Shown: positions 44,611-55,000 of the stretch, piece after piece | Position numbering within the stretch: position 1 is the stretch's first letter | How the letters are laid out: each line of letters begins with the position of its first letter | Source: Ancylostoma caninum | Taxonomy: Eukaryota > Nematoda > Chromadorea > Rhabditida > Ancylostomatidae | Assembly (NCBI GenBank): GCA_037903475.1 | Contig: JBAJFG010000384.1 | Location: 1,309,001-1,373,000 of the forward strand | Direction of reading: 5' to 3' | Length of the DNA: 64,000 bases | The notes under the pieces: model-generated | Told to the model about the DNA's origin: nothing | The model's input: only the letters and a program-made list of their open reading frames with translations | The model's database searches: none | Made by a program: the position numbers and the translations under genes

Positions 44611-44809
44611 TTTACAGCGAAACGCAGGAAGTTCACGAGAACGATGACATCAATGAAAGGGGTGGATACGCAGACAGTCACAGTGCTATGTATGGGGAGC
44701 GTCAATCACGATTGCACCTCCACGCAGCCTGAAGAGCCTCACCACCCACGACTATTTCTACATATTTAATCCGGCTCCTTGCCAGAATGCAAGGGCTGGT
44801 GGCATTCAT

Positions 44810-45222
44810 CGCTGGACCCACCTACTCATGAACGCTGCGGGCGGGCCTTCAAACAATGTGTTTAGGAGGAGTATGGAATAGATTGCTGATTTGGTTGGAC
44901 AACTTCCGTCCCCTATCAGTGCTCTATTATCCTGTCGGTGTTCTACTGTTATTTTTATCGCATTGTAGGTACTCCAACTTGGCTTCCATCTGCTAATTTG
45001 TGCAAGGATTTTCAGCGCAGTCCAGTCCTGTATTTAGTCGGAATGCCTGCAATGCGATAAAGACAAAAATAGAACCCTGACAGAATAATGGAACACCGAC
45101 AGGGAAGACGGAAAATGATGATGAGAAGATGTTTAACCGAACCAGCAATCTATTTCGAGCTCTTCTTCAACACACTGCTTAAAAGACCGCAGCATTTGTG
45201 GGTAGGTGGGTCCAGCAATGAA
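44810..45222. mobile_element. MITE splitting the left MULE arm
   Basis: Ends ATCGCTGGACCCACCTAC and GTAGGTGGGTCCAGCAAT are inverted. The uninterrupted right arm of the host element (48450-48490) provides the empty site. Confidence 0.7.
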
Positions 45223-46073
45223 CATCGCCAGCCACTCGTATCTAAATCTACATTTGTCTGCGCGCGGCGCGTCCCATGGACCAGCGCTAACGCCCCGCGA
45301 AATTCAAATCGCGGTAACGATTGTGTGGATGGCGAGCGTTAGTTGCGGTCCAATTATAGGTGCGAGACTCCAGATATGCTTCAAGGGTCGTTAGCGTCTT
45401 CGCACCTCGCTCGCGCCTTTAATTGTCCAAATCACTCGCACTGCCCATTACGACATGTATGCGGGCCCCGAAAAACTGATATTTGCCGCGATCCCTAAAG
45501 TACGTCGCGCGCGATGTCGCAGTTGTCACAAACCTCAGCCGGGTAAAGGTAGCACTCGATAATTTTGCTCCCTCAGATTCTGCTGCAATCCTAGGTTCAG
45601 CACCATGGTCAGAACGAACGTAGTGATCAACTTTGTCAAAATCTGCGCTAGAGACTATTTTGTTTGCTTCCAGTAGGAAAAATAGGCGAGCTGTGCAGAG
45701 TGGAACTGAAAGGCGGCGGGAAATGAGGAAAGTGATCGTAATCCGGAATGGTTCACTCTTAAACTCATCCGGTTGATAATCGAAGCACCTCTGATTTCTT
45801 TTCTACTCAGATGGTGATGCCCTAGCAGCATCTCCTCCCAGCTGCTGCAATCCTCCCATCAGTTGTTGCCATCCTTCAGCAATTACTACTAAAAGATCAA
45901 AAGCTTTAGCAGCAGTTGGCGAGGAGATGGCAGCACCAGAGAGGAGATGCAGCTGAAGGTTCAACTCGACGTATTGCCAACTCGTGTTGCGTTGCTGACC
46001 CTTATTTATGATATCAGAGTAGAATTATTGGACCATTTTCAATCTTCGAAACACCCAAAATATTGGACATATA

Positions 46074-46110
46074 TTAGGTTGGGCAATAAGTTCGTGCGGT
46101 TTTTCCACGG
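46074..46110 (+). repeat. Truncated mariner terminus
   Basis: TTAGGTTGGGCAATAAGTTC preceded by TA is a typical mariner end. No partner end was found in the window. Confidence 0.5.
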
Positions 46111-47085
46111 GATTTAATACCACTGCCTTTCGGAAACATTAGCCACAACAACAGGTTTATAAAGTTTCCTTGATGACGTATATTACAGGATGGCTGCAAT
46201 ACCTAGATGTCGTCCGCGACAACTGGTCCGAGTTGTCCTCGGCAGCTGCCCTTACTAACTCTGGAGAACGCAGACTGCTAGAGCAACGGTTGTCAATGTT
46301 GCGGAGGTGCGAGTGAGGTGCGAGATCTTCGCACCTCATGCAATTAATGTTCAACCGCAACTAACGTTCCACACCCCGATTCTGTCGCAACGGTTTAGCT
46401 TCCTTGCAGAACTGAGTAAAGAATGAGTCCGAAGGATTGTAAAAGCGAGAAAGAAAGGATACTCTCTAGTAACATCGTTTGAAAAATGTATGACCTCCTT
46501 TTCCACTGAATACGATTTACACCTTCGCAGCATTTGTACTTGATTTTTTGCTCAAGTTTAGAGTTGGTTGCTCCAGTAAGATGTTCTCTTTCAGTTATAT
46601 ATTTGTTTGAAAAACAGTGGAAGGCTGAGGTTTGGTTTCTGTGGTCGTTTGACTATCAAGAGATGCGCTCTTTAGTTTTACATGTAGCTGAACATCACAA
46701 GATAACAAAGCGGTTAGATGGCGTTAGTGACTAACTTCCCCCACATCTGTTAGATCCCTTCCAAGTAACTGACCCGTCAACCTAAACAAATCACCGAGAA
46801 CTTTTTCGAAGCCTCATTTATTAATTATGCCATTATACAGCAGTCGGAACGGGTGAATATGGTCTATTAGCTCCAGAAGGCGCCTGATCTGACATTGTCT
46901 GCAATTACGACTTTGTCTGCAGAATGCGTTTGGAAGGCTATTTTAGCGGATGGCTGTGCGGAAACATTAGAATGGAAGGAACCACACCATATGGATATCA
47001 AAAAAGTGCAAAAAATAGATCAGTTAGCCGAAAAATGGTGAAGTCGTAGTTGCGGACAAAGTCAGATCGGGCGCCCTCTGTGAGC

Positions 47086-47328
47086 TATAATCTGTCCGAA
47101 ACGACGAGTCCGCCCACGCACGCGGGGATCGAGAAGCTGCCACGTTGGCCAGCGCTTCACGTCATCATCCCTGATCTGCGTATCACGTCTCATCGTTATC
47201 TTCATGATATCCACCAATGATTTGGCTGTGACGTGGACGACGTGGCAGCCAACAGCATCCTTCGCGGCCGCGCCGCCCCTCGATCTCCGCGTGCGTGGGC
47301 GGACTCGTTGTTTCGGGTAGACGGTAAT
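47086..47328. mobile_element. TATAGTCTGTC MITE, copy 3
   Basis: The left end TATAATCTGTCCGAAACGAC is intact. The right end is diverged (GTTTCGGGTAGACGGTAATA). Confidence 0.85.
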
Positions 47329-47335
47329 AGACTGT

Positions 47336-47421
47336 ACTCAATATCAACATGCTTGATGGTGCACTCACGGACTGAAAGTATACGACGTGGTTGTGCACCG
47401 TCAAGCATGTTGATATTGAGT
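47336..47421. ncRNA. miRNA-precursor-sized hairpin
   Basis: Arms 47336-47363 and 47394-47421 pair over 28 bp with a single T:C-position difference (a G:U pair in RNA), around a 30-nt loop. Size and stem fit a small-RNA precursor, but such perfect pairing is equally typical of a tiny MITE. No family was recognised. Confidence 0.35.
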
Positions 47422-47501
47422 AAAAATCCATGATTCTTTCACCAGTATTCACCGTTCACCAGTGTTGGACTGTACATCCACACTTCTTGGAAGTTTCGCA
47501 G

Positions 47502-47624
47502 AGATTCGACGTAAAATTTTGGTTTCCTGAGAATCTCACATTCCAAGAGGCTTTAGGAATCGACAGGGCAAACCTTCCTCAGGAAAAGAATGAATATGAA
47601 AATGACGCTGTCATTGGGCCTTCT
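47502..47624 (+). CDS. Exon-like frame of 41 codons inside the MULE-like element
   Basis: It is bounded by TTTCGCAG and GTAGGG in phase 0/0. It reads RFDVKFWFPENLTF and then an acidic, protein-like sequence. It may be a captured gene fragment or an upstream exon of the THAP gene; no adjoining exon was found to connect it. Confidence 0.3.
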
Positions 47625-49065
47625 GTAGGGACCTGATGTCGGGCAACAAGAGAATTTAACTGTTTTCGATTAGTGATGAACTTCGTGAGATTATCAGTAT
47701 GGCATGGAATCCGAACACTCACGACGATATGCTTACAGGGTGTTTTTCCGGGAGTAAAATCGGTGCAATTGCGGACCCAGTACAAAGGCTACGTGCGAAT
47801 TACTGGAACCTCCACTTTCACGTGGCCTTTCGACTGAGAATTTGATCTATTGGAATGGATCAGATCGCGCGCGATGTTTACTCCCGGGAAAACACACTGT
47901 ATAGCACGGATACTCTGTTTAGTGCATTGCTTACTGAAGGAAAATATGTGGTGTGCATATCGATACGAGCGTGGCGACGAACCATTAGAAAGTGGTTGAT
48001 GCACAACATCTTGGAGAGATGTTTCATGAGGCGTGGAGAATCTCACCCCGAATGTCTTCAACGCATTACTCCAGCACTGTATTTGTATAGTTCACTATCA
48101 AGTGTTCAAGCACACGACGTCTGTACTCAGAACTCCACCAAGCTAGCCCTCAAATTTTTGACCAGAAATAGGATCGTTTTAGCTATCGCAAAATGTTCTA
48201 CAACAACTTAGCGAAAGTGTTGCGTGGTTACAATCGACGGTCGATTAAGTTTGGAAGGTTGCAATATTCCCCACGAATGCAAATGTTCGTCGAATACTTC
48301 GAGTGCAACTCTTCACAAGCATCCTTCATCATTGATTTGTCTCTACTGTTACGAAAAGCACTTCAGACACTTAGATTCTAGCACGAATTTTGAATTTCGC
48401 GCCGCCTTAGCGTAGGTCCATGGGGCGCGCCGCGCGCAGACAGATGTAGATTAACATACATACGAGTGTCGCCACCCCTGCCTTTTTGTCAAGGAGCCGA
48501 ACTAAATATGTAGGAATAGTCTCTACTCACCACCCACGAGGGTGGCCGGGCGCCGTGGATGTTGGGTGCTACCTCGACCGCGCCACGTGGACGGCGCAGC
48601 GTTCCAGGCCGCGGAAGATGCAATAGTGATTGACGCTCCCTGTATGTTGCATATGTTAGACCGCCTGCTGCAGGCCTCTACCACTGGAGTCTCTTATGAA
48701 TGCCAGCAGCCGTGATCATCGTGAATAAGCAAAAAAAAAAAACGTTATAATTAAATGAAAGACATGAATACCTTTACGGTCCTTCCTCTTCAGCCTCTCG
48801 AGAACTGCATTCATATTACGTCAGACAGCCAATTGACTAGTTCACATAGCCTCAAGCTACCGCTGCAGCTGTGCACATCGACAGGTGGTGGTGGTGGATG
48901 ATCACCTCCATCGTCGTCACGAACCTCGTCGGCCGTGCAGCAGGGAATCGCAACAGAGCACGTCATGCGGCGCCAATCTTTTGCCTCGTCTGTTTGTTCC
49001 GTCAAAGGGCTACTTTCTGTTATTGTTGTTCTTTTTCCCTTTTTTGAGCTCTGTAAATTTTGCAG

Positions 49066-52000
49066 ACCCGCTTTTACGAGAATTTCATACCCACTGTAAG
49101 ACTTGTTCAAATTTTGGGAAGCTCGACATAGTTGAAGTTGATGTTTTCCCATTTCCTGTATTTACTTGTGTTTATCAATATTACAAGATGTACATCGGAA
49201 AAAGATTAATCTGCGATAGAAACATTACGAGTGACCATCCTCATCAAGATTATGCCGCATTGAGTGCAGAACCGATTTCGGTAAGTGCTTAGTGTATGCC
49301 CTTCGAAGGTCTTTTCTGCCAGCAGGGGACGTTGTTGTACGTTTATGGCACAGGTAGTGGATGACGTGTGTGCCGAAAATGAGGAGGACGGTTATGAGGA
49401 AATGGATGAAGAAGACGAGGAGTGTCCTACACTGGATGCAGCTACCCCTGTCGTTTCCTATAAGGAAGCTGAATCCATTGGTTGGTCACCTTTATTCCTT
49501 ATTGCTACGAATAAGATTGTGATGACTTGGATACCACTCCTACATATTTCAAGTACTGTTTCAGATGCAATTGTTCCTTTTGACTCAGCGCTCCCCCAAT
49601 GCGTTATTTGCAGTCGAACACCCACTCCAAAAACGCGATTATTCAAATGGCCCAATGACCGGTCGCTACGCAAATCATGGTTCGATATAGCACACAATTC
49701 CTCACACTCATACGGCTCAAAAAATTGTTGGATGGTGCATGCGTCACGCGTGAGAAGAGCTGAGAGTATGCACTGCAGGTTATCTTTAACCGGTTGATTT
49801 GCGCTTGCTAACAATCCATGATTTACTCTACCTCCATCTCGGGTTGTTTCTCGTCAAGACAGCACACTTGCGCCAACAAATGAACACGTGGATGAAAGAG
49901 TCATATTGGATAGTGGATGAAAACCAGTAGGAACGGATATATGCTCGCTGTGCTTTCGCTGTCAAGTATGCTGGATACTGCTCGAGGTTGTTACTACACT
50001 CCACTTGGAGTGTAGCACCCTGAGTCGCCGTCGTTGGCATCTGCGATATCGGTCCCTGTCTGTTGTGGGCGGAGTGTCGCTGCAGCCACTGATGTTGGAG
50101 GGTGATTGCCAAATTCGGCGGTTGATCGCCACCGATGCTGGCGTCAGATCGTCGCCAAGGCTTCCCCTATACTCCTTGCGGACTACAGTGGTTACTTGAT
50201 CTTGGCGACTTTGACATCGGCTTTTATAGATTGTGGGCTTTGATAGCGGTAGCGGTTCCAGATAGACTTACACTTCGCACGCTCGTGACATTTTGAAGTT
50301 GTTAGGATTCGGAAGGTTATTTTGTGATCAGAACTGGGGAAGTCTAGTTTTAGTGATTAAGATATTCGCATTAATTTTATTCCGTTAGCAATCATAATAG
50401 GCAGCAATGGAAATCACAGAATTCAGCAATGGTATGAATTAAGGAGTGGTCATCCCGATTACACCTCTATTTTTCACCGAAACTATCATCCCCATTGCGA
50501 AACTCTCATGTTCTCAACAGTTATATTAAACATCTGATTGTTGAAGTACCTCACTTGCTGACTCTGTTCCATCGACACGGTAGTTGGGGAGCATTTAATG
50601 TCCAGCTAAATGGAATACCTGACCGGAAAGAGTAAGTACATAGGCTTGTAAGGTACAATTGCGGGCGCACTCTGTGGTTGGGATATCCCTCTCAGGCTTT
50701 GTTCTATCTAGGTTTCAGTTTTCACCAAACAAACTTCTGCGTATTCGGCGTCTCGAGTGCTTGAAGACAGTAAACCTCTTGCCTACAGGAATATTTCATT
50801 CTAGATAATGGGACCGCTAAGAAGTCAATTAGTTGGCATTTTTGCAAAATGCTAAACGCTATAGGAAACTCCAAACGTACGTAGACAAGAGTCGAGATCG
50901 CGGCGCGGCTCTCATGGACGGAGACGCATGCGCACACTATGCGTCCGTTTGGAGTTCTCTGTACATGTGGGGAATTCCTCCTTTTCGGGCAAATCTTTCT
51001 AGATCCACCTCGAGGTATTTTTAATTACAACGGAATGGGAACTACGCTGGTCAGAATAGAACTGGTGGCAACATATTGACAGAGTGACATTAAGCAATTC
51101 TGTGCAGCGAAGTAGATAAGGGAATTCATTTCATAGGCTCTACATAATTAACTGCTACAGAGTGAAAACCAAACCAAATTATAACCTATTTCTAACCGCA
51201 GATATACTGCTGTACCTGAAATAGTCCCGGAGAAGCGTTTCTCCTTTTCCTCCACTAGTGCTTCTACAATGAACCTATCGTTGAGAGCTTTCTTGAGCGA
51301 GACTACACGTCTCATAACGGAATCTAAATCCAGAGTTCAGAAATACATCGTATACTCGTTGTCAGCACATTCATCATGTGCAATTTGATGCGCATTTTCA
51401 AATCTGGTGCCGCATTGGCATTGGTCCATGGGGCGCGCCTTTCGCAGCCGGTTGTAGATACGAGTCGTGCGTGGGCGGACTCGTCGTTCCGGACAGACTG
51501 TACATTTCACTTATAGAGACTATGCAGCAGTATCACATGGAGCATTCTCTTTTTGGATCCCATTTTGATTATAGCCACATTTGTAGTGCATCGGAGTCCG
51601 ATCTGCTCGGATGAGAAAAGATACGTATCGATTCCTATCCGTATCAATCCGACGAGCATCGATACACATCTTCTCTTATCCGACCGGATGGAACTATGCA
51701 CTATAAATGTAACTTATGAGCTTTTCTGGGCACCATCCGACAATTTTTATGAGACAAACCATATCATGCAGGTTCAAATACTGAAAGATTGTCATTTCAG
51801 GCTCAGCTTCTTCCATCTCGGAGCGGATTACTTGGATAATTACAAAGACCCATATATATGCAACTTTCATTTCGATGCCAGTCAGTTCCTCTACGAAGGT
51901 GATCGGGTGTACTGGAGAAAGGATTCGTTCCCAAGGTTTCGGCAACGCCGCAGTGTACTGGCTGAACCTTTTCCGTGGGAGGTGGCTCTTAGCTCTGGCA

Positions 52001-55000
52001 AACAAGTGAGCTGCTAATTTTCTGCTCAATTGCGCCGTTTCCTACTATTTGTGCATTTTTTTTTTGAGAGTGAACCGAAAAAAAAATACTCAAATTGAAT
52101 TCTGAATCCCAACATTGGTTTGTCATCGAAATTTCTACGAATTTCATCATGCAGTGAGCAAAGGAAATTTTGTTTCTAGCACATACAATACACAACTCAT
52201 CCACAACGGCTGCGGCAAGGAATACAGCACGAACACAAAGTTACGTTCCGGGAGTCTTTTTTCAAAAGCAAGGTAATTGGGATGAATTTGATACGCTGAT
52301 ATTTAGTGCACGAGCACACTAATTTCACATTATCATAGTTGCTATGCTGTGCTATGCTATTATGCTCTATCTGTTCTTTCTATCCTTCTGTATGCATGAA
52401 TATCTTCTCGAGAGTGGGAGCGATTACCAAAGGCTGTTAAGGATTGCAGCCAGTTCATGCTGCGCTCCTACGATCTGCGTTCATGGAGTCCCCTAATTTC
52501 TTTTCTATTAATTTGGTGATAGATAACCGACGCACCTCCTACAGACGTGAGCACGAACCAAAGAGAGCCTCTGCAGAGTTTTGCGGTTGGTCGACTAGCA
52601 CACATCATAGCTATAGTATGTTTCATCGGGGAACGTAGTCGTGAACATATAAGAGGAAGAGAAAACGTAAGGAATAGTTCCGTACTCAGAGACTCGTATC
52701 TAAATCTACAACCGGCTGCGAAAGGCGCGCCCCATGGACCAATGCCAATGCGGCGCCAAATGTGAAAAATGCACACTAAATCTCGTGGGAAGGATGTGTT
52801 AGGTGTTCAAAATCAATGTATTTTTGAACTACGGATGGACATTGCGAAGGTTGACCAACAATAGAAATTTCACAAAGGCCAGCAGAAAGACGCCTCTCCG
52901 GATTGATTCTTAGGAGAGCAGTGAATTGGCTGCTCAAATGGTTTGTTGCAGCTATTGATTAGATTTCCTACAGCTTCTTCCAGATAGACTTACAGTTCGC
53001 ACGTTCGTGATATTTTGAAGTTACGATGATGTTACGATTCGGAAGGTTATTTTGTGATCAGAACTGGGAGAAGTCGTGTTTTAGTGATTAAGATATTCGC
53101 ATTAATTTTATTCCGTTAGCAATCATTATAGGCAGCAATGAAAATCACAGAATTCAGCAATGGTATGAAATAAGGAGTGCTCATCCCGATTACACCTCTA
53201 TTTTACACCGGAACTATCATCCCCATTGCGAAACTCAGCTCTAATGCTCTCAACAATTATATTCCACATCTGACTGTTGAACTAACACTTGCTGACTCTG
53301 TTCCATCGACACGGAAGTTGGGAAGCATTTAATGTCCAGCTAAATGGAATACCTGAGCAGAAAGGAATAAGTACATAGTTTTGTAAGATATGTACAATTG
53401 CGGGTGCACTCTGTGACTGGGATATCCCTCTCAGGCTTTGTTCTATCTAGGTTTCAGTTTTCAACAAACAAACTCCTGAGTATTCAGCGTCTCGACTGCT
53501 TGAAGACAGAAAACATCTTGCCTACAGGAATATTTCGTTCTTGATAATGGGACCGCTAAGAATCACTTAGTTGGCGTTCTTGCAAAATGCTAAACGCAAC
53601 TTGTGGGGGATTCTTCCTTCTCAGGCAAATTTTTCTAGATCCACTTCGAGGTATTTTGTAATTAAAACAGAGTGGGAACTACGCTGGGTAGGATAAAACT
53701 GGTGGCAACATATTGACAGAATGACAATAAGCAATTCTGTGCAGCGAAGTAGAAAGGGAATTCATTTCATAGGCTCTACATAATTAACTGCTACAGAGTG
53801 AAAACCAAACCCATATAACATATTTGTAAACGAAGACACCCTGCCGTACCTAAAATAGTCTTCTGAGAAGCGTTCCTCCTCTTCCTCCACCAGTGCTTCC
53901 GATTGAACATATCGTTGGGGGGTTTCTTGAGTGAGACTGCATGTCTCACAACAAAATCTAAATCCACAATCCAGAAATACACTGTATACCCGTCGTCAGC
54001 ACATTCATCATGTGCAATTTGGTGCGCATTTTCAAATTTGGCGCCGCATTGGCATTGGGCCATGGGGCGCGCCTTTCGCAGCCGGTTGTAGATTTAGATA
54101 CGAGTCGTACTCAGAGAGGCAGAAAAGAAATGCAGATCATGGGCACAAACACTCAACCATCGTTGTTGTTGTACGGACTACGTGTGAGCTCGCTGCATCA
54201 AAACAGTATAAATGACCCCAACCTCCCCCCCCCCCCAGCCAGTTTTGCTGCAGCAAGCCCCATCTACGTAGCAACCTGATGTGCTATGACGTAGGCGGCT
54301 CAACATTACCGTATTTGTTTTCGTCGCTCTTGTCTAGATGTGGTGGAGACAGAGTTGGCCCATTACATGTAAGGTGTTCACCACGCACTGTATTATCAGA
54401 TACCAGTCATTATGCTACTCTGTTTACTATCAGGTTGTTGCGAAATTAATTGCCGTTTTGGGGTATGCTCACTTGAACCTTTCTCTTCTGCCCAATTTGA
54501 GTAAATTCAGCCCAATTTATGTGACCTCGTGATAGGGCTTTTCCTCCTCTTTCGAATGCTGCTTGAATATTCTGGCTAGCTGTTTCTGAGGGTTTTTGTG
54601 AAGTCGCGAACAAATCATGAGCCGACGTGATTTTCGGCTGATTATGGTTCATGACTTCAAACTCGATCACTCTTTGTCGGATGCTTGCGGTAATCTTGCA
54701 TTTGTTTTGGCTTCGAATCGCCTTCCAAATGGGCAGTGAGCTATTCGGTCGCAAATTTTTCTTCCGTCGATTTTGATCCCCAAAGCAAATACGGTCGTGA
54801 CCACAGGTTGTTCTCTGACGATCAAGCGTTGAGAAGAGTCGTGGAACCTAATCCGGGTCCAACCGTTTCGACTTTGAGCGCAGGGATGGATGCCCACTGT
54901 ACCACAGTTTCAAAACATTTGACTTCAATTGACATGACAAGAAAGGTGCGGAAGTGAACACCTCACGATCTGACAGATGACCAGCGTCTCACTCGCTGTG

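Larger units (their letters stand above)
44692..48645. mobile_element. Large MULE-like element with interrupted long inverted ends
   Basis: The right end region 48400-48645, reversed, matches 44692-44805 and then 45228-45300 on the left: GGGAGCGTCAATCAC, CTACATATTTARTYCGGCTCC, CTCGTATSTA and TCTGCGCGCGGCGC are shared. The left arm is split by a 410-bp insertion (44810-45222). The inner ends CACTCGTATCTAAATC are the same kind as the ends of 52692-54105. Contents include a truncated mariner end (46074), a MITE (47086-47328), a hairpin and an exon-like frame. Boundaries are approximate. Confidence 0.6.

Noticed and set aside
47789..48211. Overlapping long frames on both strands (90 and 118 codons)
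   Set aside because: Both strands are equally open, no domain is recognisable and the region lies within a MULE-like element, so no coding strand could be chosen.
51553..52017. 154-codon frame taken as a single coding exon
   Set aside because: Only 51801-52005 fits the THAP domain. The upstream part is a palindromic MITE read through, and the end is better spliced at CAA|GTGAGC.
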